This document shows, one piece after another, positions 51,101-58,873 of a DNA stretch of 64,000 nt (position 1 is the stretch's first letter; each line of letters opens with the position of its first letter). Source of the stretch: JAFECT01 sp964432415. Its GTDB lineage: Bacteria; Pseudomonadota; Alphaproteobacteria; Caulobacterales; Caulobacteraceae. The DNA lies in contig CAYSNW010000017.1 of the NCBI GenBank assembly GCA_964432415.1, positions 1 to 64,000 of the forward strand, read 5' to 3'. Under the pieces are notes generated by a model. The model was not told the DNA's origin. It searched no databases and was given only the letters and a program-made list of their open reading frames with translations. The position numbers were made by a program, and so were the translations under genes.

Positions 51101-51970
51101 CAGTCGGGCCGGGGGTCGAACTTCGACCGTTACCTGGCCTGGCAGGTCAGCGGCGACAAGCGCTGGCTCGAGGACCTGTACGGTGAGGAGATCCAGACGG
51201 GATCGCAGCGCATGTACACCCAGACCGAGGGCCACTGGTGGAGCGACCGGGTCGAGATCCCGTCCGAGCTGCTGCAGCGCTCGCGCCTGGGCGGGGTGGC
51301 GCTGAAGCGGGAATGGCTGTGGCCGGGCCACACGGTCAGCTGGCGCTTCGCCGGGCCGGACGACGCGACCCGGGTGGCCATCCTGGTCCCGGGCGCGACG
51401 CGCACGAAGTTCAAGGTCATCGCCTTCAACACCGAAGACCACGCCGTGAAGGCCACCATGATCGGCTGGAACGTGGCCTCGGGGCAGTGGCGCATGACGT
51501 CGGGCGTCGACACCGATGGCGACGACAAGGCGGACGGGGCGGTGGAGACGAGGAGCGTGCCGCTGGAGCGCAGCGCGTCGGTGGACGTTGTGTTCGCGCC
51601 CGGCAAGGCGACGGTGCTGGAGTTCGAGCTGACGACGCCGTCAGCGAGCGAGCCGAGCACGCGGCCGGACCTGGGGATCGGCGCGGACGACGTGAGGGTG
51701 AGCGGCGGGGCCGTGGAGGTGACGGTGCACAGCCTGGGGGCGACAGCGACACCGGCCGGTGTGGTGACGCTCGAGGACGCCTCGGGGAAGGTCGTGGCGC
51801 GGGGCGTGGTGAAACCGATGCCGGCGCCGACGGACCTGAAACCGAAGACGGTGAAGGTTTCGCTGAAGCTGCCGAAGGGGGTGGACGCGAAGGGGCTCAT
51901 TGTCCGCGTCGCGCTGGAGGGCGGGGCGGCGGAGGTGACGATGGGGAATAATGCGGTGGGGGTCAGGTGA
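48134..51970 (+). CDS. large exported LamG-domain protein, possibly a carbohydrate-active enzyme
   Basis: 1278 residues from GTG 48134 with a signal peptide (AATAVMAIAAIATAARAEA). A LamG/concanavalin-like domain fills residues about 35-255 (LRIDWNGHGFDAFVTDD, PDKWTHLAFTWDETEGVRLYVDGKL, YDELRIYDHALNDADV). A beta region follows, then a long helical region (residues about 610-1000, with WADITYNSQGALPF and DDVDLTEQWPGLALMG) that resembles alpha/alpha-toroid glycosidases or lyases. The last part is beta-rich (LGIGADDVRVSGGAVEVTV), similar to a CARDB-type adhesive domain. Secreted; substrate unknown. Ends before an AT-rich island. Confidence 0.8.
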   Translation: MPRKHVRQSDLLLTAATAVMAIAAIATAARAEAPPPSGLLFHLSADTSLTADYAAGEAVPNFADKVKLVPDGRAGGALSASDEVVLSWKAPGNIYAQRGTMSFFWRSRYAVGEAPFPIMRVGYADHTSWDMAWLRIDWNGHGFDAFVTDDNLARTRVSFTIDKLPPPDKWTHLAFTWDETEGVRLYVDGKLAAKKQTVAVYDSGLDQFGPTSRTVSPHQVQSRYNFMRGGDYDELRIYDHALNDADVAQLAANTAAAIPANAARALDDPRARDEWALRWGFNRKGDSPPLLTAPVTRIRKVEFADVKDLKEWMWKGTDGIAETTWPGVYNRSRLPGRDDYFELPDWNVYVEGGKTLTLALPDEPFNHIEIQGAAYGDLTWAARAGGPETRLAVRAKDQERTFHQFADERTGGTLRFTNVAQETPIQEIAAYDLGPGAEPKGTAKLSYVVRANVAADSPDLAALNAFIRGRYLPDEQATVVALPDGAPSRPKSAAEQAKPRLPFVHILIPYEFGASPAAEPLYRSWGYGWENMHDGLDGVAIDLPALKGKAGETIPLNIQVKDPIWPERNLLEVSVSVPAGEARTVWLDTRDRILPNKSLYLTMASGSPAFDAASLDGAKIRLVFKDRAAAAREHVADRLNQVKDNWGFLVEEHTASKREKLYERVVADATDLFRVDPDNRIAREYWADITYNSQGALPFTQAAPPAGVPLWAFRQLEDLKNVRHFVNWWIDNRQVDYGDFGGGISDDVDLTEQWPGLALMGVDPDKIRRSQMALADAAYKNGMFTNGLSTIMADELHSYEEGINSNSEAMYLNWGDPKVVERLMTTVDALHRIVEVNPAGHLHFTTAWFSGAKAYREGPWEWSKYRSYLVMHPGELMAVFNGDPTAKHYVTGTMDGLLAHGRKDADGTTAWPDEINWRTDEQRGALPANSPPYQFLWASWRLTGDDRYLAPLKTLMGKTGARALNDMTENATDALGARAGVGAEALKRVQSGRGSNFDRYLAWQVSGDKRWLEDLYGEEIQTGSQRMYTQTEGHWWSDRVEIPSELLQRSRLGGVALKREWLWPGHTVSWRFAGPDDATRVAILVPGATRTKFKVIAFNTEDHAVKATMIGWNVASGQWRMTSGVDTDGDDKADGAVETRSVPLERSASVDVVFAPGKATVLEFELTTPSASEPSTRPDLGIGADDVRVSGGAVEVTVHSLGATATPAGVVTLEDASGKVVARGVVKPMPAPTDLKPKTVKVSLKLPKGVDAKGLIVRVALEGGAAEVTMGNNAVGVR

Positions 51971-52064
51971 GGGGGAGACGAGCTATTGGGATTGACGCCT
52001 GGCGCTCGATCTCATGCACACGATCTCAGTGAAGCCCGATCCGGCTCGTTGGGAGGCGATGCCT

Positions 52065-52568
52065 TCACGCCTCTAGTCGATGCCGTCGCTCGTCGAGCGT
52101 CATTGCCCTATCAATTCCGAAATTCTTGTTCTGTTGGCGTGCTCGGTGCGCATTTGTCATATCCACGGCGCTTGTCTGTTTGCCGATACCGTGTTCGTCA
52201 AGCCTTACGAGATGGTGTATCTTATTGGTCTGAGTTATGGAATCAATTCGATTTCGAATTGCCACTCGAATCTTGTTCATGTCTCGCAGTCGTACTGCTA
52301 TGCTGCCAATCTCCGAAAGGTTTCTCTCGCCGGGATTTCTAATAGCCGCTTCAAGGCACCACATCTTCCTATTGACCGCCGTAAGAAAATTTAGGTAGCG
52401 ATATTTTTGTGAAAAACTTAACCTGTTCTCAATTTGAAATAATTTAGTATACTCAAATATATGAGGAGGGTCAGTGTCTTTAATGTTTTCTTTGGATACA
52501 ATTAAGATGGACAACCTGTCAATAATATCACCCGCAGGGATACAAGCTGTCATTGTGTCACTATTCAT
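52065..52568 (-). CDS. DUF6165-like protein, AT-rich
   Basis: 167 residues. IPAGDIIDRLSILIVSKENIKD and AVNRKMWCLEAAIRNPGER resemble DUF6165 proteins, which have a helical, tightly conserved core with an Ile-Asp-Lys/Arg-Leu-(T/S)-Ile-Leu start and a Leu-Trp-x-Ile-Glu motif. Its function is unknown; some members are near LPS or capsule genes. Base composition is far more A/T-rich than surrounding genes. Its ATG overlaps the upstream gene's stop (ATGAATAG), so the two form an operon. Confidence 0.7.
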   Translation of the reverse strand: MNSDTMTACIPAGDIIDRLSILIVSKENIKDTDPPHIFEYTKLFQIENRLSFSQKYRYLNFLTAVNRKMWCLEAAIRNPGERNLSEIGSIAVRLRDMNKIRVAIRNRIDSITQTNKIHHLVRLDEHGIGKQTSAVDMTNAHRARQQNKNFGIDRAMTLDERRHRLEA

Positions 52569-53193
52569 AACTATCCTCGGTTATCTTGATTGGTGCGATC
52601 GGGCTTTTGGCCGCTTCGTGTGTTGGTTCAGGATGTGATCGTGTCTGTTGTAGGGCCGCGGCCCACACTAGAGCGTGGCCTTGAGTATGATTTTTGGTGT
52701 ACGAAGAGTCACTCTTATTCCAATTGAGCAATATTAAAGCTGATAGCAGTACAAAAGTACAACCCAATCGAAAACCATAAGACCATGCAAAACTCGTCAA
52801 GCGTATGAACGGGAATGGAGCAGCACTATTTGCTGTCTTCGCGATTGCCGCCAAAGCTCGATCATCCAACGGAGATTTCGTAAGAGATATCAAATGCTGT
52901 TCGTGTGACAATGCGACGCTTTGGTCAGCGTGCTGAGCCCGATCAATTCCATAACACCAAATTAGATGTAAGAAAAATATCGAGACAGAAAATATAAATA
53001 ACGCAAGTCTTCCCCCGATTGGCGCAAATGGTGCCCTATCGAGAGTTATTGATCCGGCAATCCCTAACGTTAACGCTGACCATAACGCGAGACTTACTCG
53101 AAATTCGAGATTTCGGCGTAGGTTAAATTGATTCCATGACGATGTGTACATGGAGTATATCGAGTCAAATTTCCGTTTTTCTTCTTCTGTCAT
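52561..53193 (-). CDS. AT-rich gene for a three-TM membrane protein
   Basis: 210 residues from ATG 53193 (MTEEEKRKFDSIYSMYTSSW). Three hydrophobic segments (LALWSALTLGIAGSITL, LALFIFSVSIFFLHLIWCYGI, FRLGCTFVLLSALILLN) and a soluble tail. No family is recognised. It shares the A/T-rich composition of the downstream DUF6165-like gene and overlaps it by 8 bases. Together they appear to be an acquired two-gene unit. Confidence 0.72.
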   Translation of the reverse strand: MTEEEKRKFDSIYSMYTSSWNQFNLRRNLEFRVSLALWSALTLGIAGSITLDRAPFAPIGGRLALFIFSVSIFFLHLIWCYGIDRAQHADQSVALSHEQHLISLTKSPLDDRALAAIAKTANSAAPFPFIRLTSFAWSYGFRLGCTFVLLSALILLNWNKSDSSYTKNHTQGHALVWAAALQQTRSHPEPTHEAAKSPIAPIKITEDSYE

Positions 53194-53483
53194 TGAGATT
53201 CCGGCCGAAGAACGCACTGGCGATTGATGTCGGAAGCCAAGTGAAGCGCACCCCCACAACGGAGCGAGCGAAAGTCGCACCGCTAAGGAAATGGCACAAG
53301 CGGTTGAGCATCGGCCCAATCGTCTTAGGAACTGACGGGTGGGAAGAGTTCCCTTCAGCTTCCGGTGCAGGCGGCAGGTCCGTTGTCCACACTCTCGGAC
53401 ACGGATACCATCACGTCGTTCGCCTGCCTCGCCAGGCCCAGCCAACGCTGGCTTTTTCCGCCCCCGCAAGGACCCACCCCCCA
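53194..53483. other. intergenic space at the edge of the AT-rich island
   Basis: 290 bases with normal G/C again after about 53270. Frames crossing it lack ribosome sites and protein-like composition, so I call none. It holds the promoter of the AT-rich operon and that of the methyltransferase-like gene. Confidence 0.5.
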
Positions 53484-54113
53484 ATGTCCCTCACCCCCGA
53501 AACCGCCAGCTACTGGCTCTGTGGCGGCTGGTACATCACCTGGTGGATGGCCGGGGTGTTCGCCAGCCGGGCGGCGGCGCGGCCGGCCTGGGGCGGGGGG
53601 CTGTGGCACCGGGTGTTCGCCGCGGTCGGGGTGCTGCTGCTGTTCTGGTCGCCGAGCCGGCCCACGGGGTATGAGCCGCGCCTGGCGGAGACGCTGGGCG
53701 CCGATCCCACCCAGGTGCTGCGCTGGACCCAGCCGCTGGTCGCCGTGCCCGAGGCCGTGGGCTGGGCGCTGTGCGGCGCGATCGTTCTGAGCTTCGCCTT
53801 CTGCTGGTGGGCGCGGGTGCATCTGGGCGCCTTGTGGTCGGGGACGGTCACCACCAAGGCCGATCACCGTATCGTCGACACCGGGCCCTACCGGCTGGTG
53901 CGCCACCCCATCTACACCGGGGTGATCGCGGCCTGCTTCTTCACCGCCTGCATCAAGGCGAGCCTGCCCGCCTTCGCCGGGTTCGGCTTCATCTGGCTGG
54001 GGTTCTGGATGACCGCGCGGGTGGAGGAGAAGTTCCTGCGCCAGCAGCTGGGGGCGGAGGGGTACGACGCCTACGCCCGGCGCACGGCGATGCTGTTTCC
54101 GGGAATGGGGTAG
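53484..54113 (+). CDS. isoprenylcysteine carboxyl methyltransferase (ICMT)-like membrane enzyme
   Basis: 209 residues with about five membrane segments. The C-terminal half has DTGPYRLVRHPIYTGVIAACFFTA and RVEEKFLRQQLGAEGYDAYARR, the SAM-binding and catalytic pattern of ICMT/PEMT-type methyltransferases. In bacteria these usually methylate lipids or small molecules rather than prenylated proteins. ATG 53484 lies in an island-proximal region but has normal composition. A terminator-like hairpin follows at 54139. Confidence 0.88.
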   Translation: MSLTPETASYWLCGGWYITWWMAGVFASRAAARPAWGGGLWHRVFAAVGVLLLFWSPSRPTGYEPRLAETLGADPTQVLRWTQPLVAVPEAVGWALCGAIVLSFAFCWWARVHLGALWSGTVTTKADHRIVDTGPYRLVRHPIYTGVIAACFFTACIKASLPAFAGFGFIWLGFWMTARVEEKFLRQQLGAEGYDAYARRTAMLFPGMG

Positions 54114-54138
54114 GGGTGGATCGCCGCCCCAAACGCCA

Positions 54139-54172
54139 CCGGCCCGCCGGAGGGTCGCTCCGACGGGCCGGC
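54139..54172. terminator. hairpin between convergent ICMT-like and repeat-protein genes
   Basis: CCGGCCCGCCGGAG-GGTCG-CTCCGACGGGCCGG forms a 14-bp stem with one mismatch (54139-54172). There is no T-run on either side, so it may stall polymerase together with Rho or just protect 3' ends. Confidence 0.5.
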
Positions 54173-54204
54173 CGTGACGTCGTCTTCGGGGGCCGAACGG
54201 GGCC

Positions 54205-56277
54205 CTAGTTCACCCGCGCGTCCACCCCGGTGCGGACCGCCAGGCTGTCCAGCCGCGACTGGATGACGGCCTGGTCGCGCGCGCTCAACTCGCCCCCGTC
54301 GCGGCGGCGCATGCGCGCGTCGTCCCGGCGGATCTGGCTGAGGGTGGCGAGCGCCCGGTTGGTCATGCGCTTGGACAGGTCGCCGCTGGAGTAGGCGCGG
54401 CGGATGCGCCGGTCGAGCTGGCTCTCGCGCGCCAGGGTGTCGGCGGCGATGGAGGGCCGGGTCTCGACGTTGGTGTAGCCGCTGTAGGCGGCCGGGCCGG
54501 TGGAGACCCAGCGGCCGCGGGCGTCGTAGTAGCCGGTCACGGCGCCGGCGCGCCAGCGTCCGTTGGCGTCGTAGTAGCCGGTCTGGGCGTCGGCGACCCA
54601 GACGCCGTTGGCGTCGCGGTGTCCGTTCACCTGGCCGGGAATCCAGCGCCCCTGGCTGTCGTAGCGGCCCACGGTGGAGCCGGCGATCCAGCGGCCATTG
54701 TCCCAGTAGCCGCTGCTGGAACCGGCGATCCAGCGGCCGTCGGCGTCGTAGTAGCCGCTGACCGAGGCCGGGACCCAACGGCCGTCGGCGTCGTAGTAGC
54801 CGGCGGCGTCGGCCGAGCTGTTGTCGGCGCTCACCCAGCGGCCGGAGGTGTCGTAGTAGCCGTTGGGGGCGCCGGAGACCCACTGGCCGTTGCGGTCGTA
54901 GTAGCCGCTGGCGCTGCGGCGGCCCGACAGGGTGGCGTGCCACATGCCGCTGGAGTCGAAGTAGCCGTAGGCGTCCGAACGGCGCCCGCCGTTGTCGGCG
55001 TTGACCACCACCGATACGCCGCTAGTGTCGATCCAGCGGCCGCGCGCGTCGTAGTAGCCGATGGCCGAACCGGGCCACCAGCGGCCCTGGGCGTCGTAGT
55101 GCCCGGGCTGGGCGTCCGCGACCCAGACGCCCGAGGAGTCGTAGTGGCCGGCCGGGGCGCCGCTGATCCAGCGGCCGTTGGCGTCGTAGTGGCCGCGCAC
55201 CGGGCCGGCGATCCAGCGACCCTGGTTGTCGTAGTAGCCCGGCGCATAGCCGACCACGAGGCGGCCGTCGGCGTCGTAGTAGGCCTGGGTCGAGGCCGGG
55301 ACCCAGCGGCCGGAGGCGTCGTAGTAGCCCGCCGCCTGGGTGTCCGTGCCGGCGCTGATCCAGCGGCCGTTGGAGTCATAGTAGCCGCTGGGCACGCCGG
55401 AGACCCACTGGTTGTTGCGGTCGTAGTAGCCGCTGGCGGTCTGGTTGCCGGACAGGGTGGCGTGCCACATGCCGTTGGTGTCGTAGTAGCCCCAGGCGTC
55501 GGAGCGGCGCCCGCCGTCGCGATTGTCGACGGCGACCACGGTGGCGCCGCCCATGTCGACCCAGCGGCCGCGCGCGTCGTAGTAGCCGGTCGTGGTTCCG
55601 CGGCGCCAGCGGCCGTTGGCGTCGTAGTAGCCGGGCTGGGCGTCGGCGATCCAGACGCCGTTCGCGTCATAGCGGCCACTGGCCTCGCCAGGAATCCAGC
55701 GCCCGTCGCTGTCGTAGTGGCCGCGCGCGGGGCCCGCGATCCAGCGGCCGTTGGTGTCGTAGTAGCCCGGGGCGTAGCCGGTGACGTAGCGGCCGTCGGT
55801 GTCGTAGTAGCCCTGGGCCGAGGCGGGGACCCAGCGGCCCGCTGCGTCGTAGTAGCCGGCGGCCTGGGGGTCGAGCTGGGCGCTGACCCAGTTTCCGTTG
55901 CGGTCGTAGTAGCCGGTCGGCGCCCCGTCGACCCAGTTTCCGTTGCGGTCGAAATAGCCCTGGGCGTCGTTGGCGGCCACCGCATTGGCGTGCCAGACGC
56001 CGTTGGCGTCATAGTAGCCGTAGGCATGGTCGCAGTCGGCGCCGGGCTTGGTCAGCTGGTTGCCGAGGGCCGCGCCGGCGACGGCGCCAAGGATGGTCCC
56101 GCCCGGCTTGCCGCCGTGCTTGGCGACCGAATTGCCGATGGCTGCGCCGGCGAGGGCGCCGACCACAGTGCCCGCCACCTGGCGGTTCTGCGCCGCGCGG
56201 CAACTGTCCTGCGCGAAGGCGGCGCCGGGAATGAGGGCGGCGGCCGCGACGGTCGCGACCCAGAAATGTCTGTTCAT
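54205..56277 (-). CDS. exported glycine-zipper protein with 30 GYYDxxGRW repeats
   Basis: 690 residues from ATG 56277. Signal peptide (AAAALIPGAAFAQ), then a glycine-zipper segment (residues 34-80, VAGTVVGALAGAAIGNSVAK and GGTILGAVAGAALGNQL) that may insert in or pack against a membrane. Residues 85-603 consist of 30 units of G-[YH]-[YF]-D-x-x-G-x-W-[VI]-x(4-7), ordered as three ten-unit super-repeats. The C-terminal 90 residues are helical and Arg/Asp-rich (ESQLDRRIRRAYSSGDLSKRM). The repeats recall aromatic-rich surface or adhesive modules but match no family I can name. Divergence between super-repeats is low, indicating internal duplication. Confidence 0.9.
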   Translation of the reverse strand: MNRHFWVATVAAAALIPGAAFAQDSCRAAQNRQVAGTVVGALAGAAIGNSVAKHGGKPGGTILGAVAGAALGNQLTKPGADCDHAYGYYDANGVWHANAVAANDAQGYFDRNGNWVDGAPTGYYDRNGNWVSAQLDPQAAGYYDAAGRWVPASAQGYYDTDGRYVTGYAPGYYDTNGRWIAGPARGHYDSDGRWIPGEASGRYDANGVWIADAQPGYYDANGRWRRGTTTGYYDARGRWVDMGGATVVAVDNRDGGRRSDAWGYYDTNGMWHATLSGNQTASGYYDRNNQWVSGVPSGYYDSNGRWISAGTDTQAAGYYDASGRWVPASTQAYYDADGRLVVGYAPGYYDNQGRWIAGPVRGHYDANGRWISGAPAGHYDSSGVWVADAQPGHYDAQGRWWPGSAIGYYDARGRWIDTSGVSVVVNADNGGRRSDAYGYFDSSGMWHATLSGRRSASGYYDRNGQWVSGAPNGYYDTSGRWVSADNSSADAAGYYDADGRWVPASVSGYYDADGRWIAGSSSGYWDNGRWIAGSTVGRYDSQGRWIPGQVNGHRDANGVWVADAQTGYYDANGRWRAGAVTGYYDARGRWVSTGPAAYSGYTNVETRPSIAADTLARESQLDRRIRRAYSSGDLSKRMTNRALATLSQIRRDDARMRRRDGGELSARDQAVIQSRLDSLAVRTGVDARVN
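54469..56025 (-). repeat. three 175-residue super-repeats in the GYYD protein gene
   Basis: Super-repeats begin at residues 85, 261 and 436 (periods 176 and 175 residues, about 525 bases). Each has ten units in the same order: unit 1 GxWHA or GMWHATL, unit 4 AAGYYDAxGRWVPAS, unit 8 GVWxADAQ, and unit 10 GYYDARGRWV. Confidence 0.9.
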
Positions 56278-56393
56278 GATAAGCATCCTGCACAAGCGTC
56301 CTGGACGACGTCGGAGTCGACGTCACTGTCCGGCGAAACGCCCGTGGAACCCGCAGGGTTGCCTGTGCCGCGCGGCGGGTCTCCGCCTGCTCT

Positions 56394-56939
56394 TCACCCC
56401 TTCGCCTTCACCCGCTCCGCGCACTCGGTGAGCGCGCGCCAGGCCAGGCTCTTCAGCTGCAGGTCCCACGCCCCCAGGTCGGTCCCGTCGAACTTGACCT
56501 TCGCGGTCTTCGCCGTCTTCAGCACCGCCAACAGGGCTTCGGAGTTGGGGCCGGGGCCCCAGCCGCCCCAGATGTCCATGTTGAAGCCGACGTCATAGCC
56601 GCCGGAGCGGCTGGTGGTGGTCAGGCCGGTGTCGAAGCTCAGGGTCATGGGGACCTTCTTCTCCTCGCTCTTGCCCTCGACGAAGTCCCAGCTGTTGGCC
56701 TTCACCGTCGCGCCCATGTTGCCGTCCTTGACCCGGTAGCTGAACTCGAGCGTCAGCTCGGGCTCCTTGGCGGTGCGGCCGTCGCGGGGGAAGCCGACGT
56801 AACAGACGCCGCCCTTCTCGCCCTCGCTGAACTTGACGTTCAGGGGCTGGCCCTGGGCGTGGGCGATCTCGCCCATGAGCAGCAGGGCGGCCGTGGCGCC
56901 CAGGGTCAGGGCCAGGCTCAGGTGGGGTCGGGTGTCCAT
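56394..56939 (-). CDS. exported hypothetical protein
   Basis: 181 residues from ATG 56939 with GGAG upstream. Signal peptide (LALTLGATAALLLMGEIAHA). The body is beta-rich (VKFSEGEKGGVCYVGFPRDG, ELTLEFSYRVKDGNMG, VPMTLSFDTGLTTTSRSGGYDVGF) with two cysteines (C46 and C175) that could pair. No family recognised. It follows the Sel1-like gene by 14 bases and precedes the GYYD protein gene, so all three may be co-transcribed. Confidence 0.75.
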   Translation of the reverse strand: MDTRPHLSLALTLGATAALLLMGEIAHAQGQPLNVKFSEGEKGGVCYVGFPRDGRTAKEPELTLEFSYRVKDGNMGATVKANSWDFVEGKSEEKKVPMTLSFDTGLTTTSRSGGYDVGFNMDIWGGWGPGPNSEALLAVLKTAKTAKVKFDGTDLGAWDLQLKSLAWRALTECAERVKAKG

Positions 56940-56953
56940 CGGATGCGCTCCGT

Positions 56954-58732
56954 TCAGCAGTAGTGGTTGTAGGAGGGGCAGACGCTGGTCCCGCCCGACA
57001 TGTAAGAGATGAACTGGTTGAAACGGCCGGTCTCCATGATCGACTGGGTCGACTGCCAGCTGGAGTTCGACGAGGTCCAGGACGGCGGGCTGGGCGACGC
57101 CCAGCTGGAGCGCCAGGCGGCCAGGTGGGCCTGCCAGGCCGCCTCCTGCTCGCGCTCGGCGGCGTGGGCGGCGGCGTATTCCTCGGCCTCTTTCTGGCGG
57201 CGCGCGTTCTCCTGGCGGATCGGCTCGGCCTTCATGGAGCGCCAGATGGCGGCGGCCTTTTCGCTGCCGCGCTGGGCGGCGATCGCCATGTAGTCCTCGC
57301 CTTTGGCCCGGTCCTGGGCGACGCCCTGGCCGTACCAGTAGGCCATGCCCATGAAGACGGCGGCGTCGGCGTGGCCGACCCGGGCGGCGTTCTCGATGGA
57401 GATCAGGCCGTCGTGCCTGTTGGGCGGTTCGATGATGCCGGGCAGGCCGTAGTAGAGCCAGCCGCCGGCGATCCACTCGGCCTCCTCGTCGCCCTCGTGC
57501 ACCAGGCGGAAGACGGCCTTGACGCCCTCCAGGCGGTTTCCGCCGTGCTCGACGGCCTCGCGCGCCAGGCGGATCTGCTCCTCGGCCGGGGCGGTGGGAT
57601 CGATGGCCGGGCGGGCGGCGTGGAAGGCCTCCAGGTCGGGCTGGCGTTTGACCCGGGCGCAGGCGTCGCCGTCGCCCAGCGTGCACGCCTTCTCGACCAG
57701 GGCGAAGGCGATGGCCGGGTCGGCCTCCACCTGGTCGACGCCCCGGTCGTAGGCCTTCGACAGTCCCATGCAGCCCTGGGCCTGGCCCAGGTCGCAGGCG
57801 TGGCGGAAGTAGTAGAGGCCTTCCAGCCGGGTGGTGGTGGCGTTCGGCCACTGGTCGAAGCCGATGGTCCCCAGCTGCAGGCAGGAGAAGCCGTCGCGGG
57901 CCATGCAGGCGCGGTCGAGCAGCTTCTCGCCCTTGTTCAGGGTGGCCTTGTCGTCGGAGCGGACCAGCTGCAGCGCATACAGCGCGCAGGCGCCGACACG
58001 GTCGCCGGTTCCCTGCAGGCAGCCCTTCTGGGCGACCTCGGCGGCGCGTTTCAGATCGCGGGCCGTGCCCTTGGCCCCGCGAAGGGCGTGGGCCACGCCA
58101 TTGCAGCCCCAGGCGCGGGACTGGTCGCAGGCGCGCTGGAAGATGGGCACGGCCTGGGCGGGATCGCCGCCGCCCCAGAACAGCTCGCCGGCCTTCAGAC
58201 GGCAGCCCTCGTCCTCGCCGGCGGCGCAGGCCTGGTCCCAAAGGCGGATCGCCTGGGCGGGGTCCTTCGGGGCGCCGGCGCCACGCCAGTAGGCGACGCC
58301 CAGCGCCGAGCAAGCGCCCTGGTTCTTCAGCTGCGTGCAGCCGCGCTCGGCGGTCTTGAAGGCGAGCGCCGGGTCGGTGAAGGCAGCCTCGCCCTCGCGG
58401 ATCATGGCCGCGGCGCGGAAGCAGCCCGGGCCCGCGCCCTGGTCGCAGGCCTTCAGATAGTAGCCCAGCGCCACCCGCGGCTCGGCGCGCAGGTCGCCCA
58501 GGCCGGTCTCGAAGGCGTCGGCGAGGCGCAGGCACTGGGCGCTGTCGCCCTTGAAACAGGCCCGGTCCCAGTCGCCGGACACGCCGACCAGATGGACCGG
58601 CATGTTCTGGTGGCCGTTGGAGATGGCGCCGTCGCGGTAGCCGTCCTGGGCCGACGGCAGTTTCGAGGCCGACAGGGTCAGGACGGCGGCGGCCAGGGCG
58701 AGGCCGCGAGCGGCGATCTGGGCGAGACGCAT
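56954..58732 (-). CDS. exported protein with Sel1-like repeats
   Basis: 592 residues with a signal peptide (GLALAAAVLTLSASKLPSA). Some ten Sel1-like helical repeats of the form A-x-x-x-x-x-CDxGxxxGCxxLG, many with conserved cysteine pairs (ACDQGAGPGCFRAA, ACAAGEDEGCRLKAG, ACDQSRAWGCNGVA, ACDLGQAQGCMGLS, ACTLGDGDACARV), then a further helical part and a polar C-terminal tail. The Cys pairs suggest disulfide-stabilised repeats in the periplasm, as in HcpA-like beta-lactamase-fold or Sel1 proteins. Likely scaffolds protein contacts. Confidence 0.85.
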   Translation of the reverse strand: MRLAQIAARGLALAAAVLTLSASKLPSAQDGYRDGAISNGHQNMPVHLVGVSGDWDRACFKGDSAQCLRLADAFETGLGDLRAEPRVALGYYLKACDQGAGPGCFRAAAMIREGEAAFTDPALAFKTAERGCTQLKNQGACSALGVAYWRGAGAPKDPAQAIRLWDQACAAGEDEGCRLKAGELFWGGGDPAQAVPIFQRACDQSRAWGCNGVAHALRGAKGTARDLKRAAEVAQKGCLQGTGDRVGACALYALQLVRSDDKATLNKGEKLLDRACMARDGFSCLQLGTIGFDQWPNATTTRLEGLYYFRHACDLGQAQGCMGLSKAYDRGVDQVEADPAIAFALVEKACTLGDGDACARVKRQPDLEAFHAARPAIDPTAPAEEQIRLAREAVEHGGNRLEGVKAVFRLVHEGDEEAEWIAGGWLYYGLPGIIEPPNRHDGLISIENAARVGHADAAVFMGMAYWYGQGVAQDRAKGEDYMAIAAQRGSEKAAAIWRSMKAEPIRQENARRQKEAEEYAAAHAAEREQEAAWQAHLAAWRSSWASPSPPSWTSSNSSWQSTQSIMETGRFNQFISYMSGGTSVCPSYNHYC

Positions 58733-58873
58733 GGTGGTTCCCCCTCCGGAGACGGGGGAGGATCGGGGAGGGGGAGGGCGGCGTCAGCCCCGGATCAGGG
58801 GGGCGGTCTGCAAGCTTGACGTTATGGCTGCAAACGTTCTCTTTGCGCGCCTGGGGAGCAATGGGGGCGTGGG

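Noticed and set aside
53136..53480. Upstream extension of the ICMT-like reading frame to 53136
   Set aside because: The extra 116 codons cross an intergenic, island-edge region with no hydrophobic or domain pattern; the ATG at 53484 begins the membrane protein proper.
54469..56025. Regular DNA repeats resembling an array
   Set aside because: Not a CRISPR: units are codons of the GYYD protein, vary in length and sequence, and are not separated by unique spacers.
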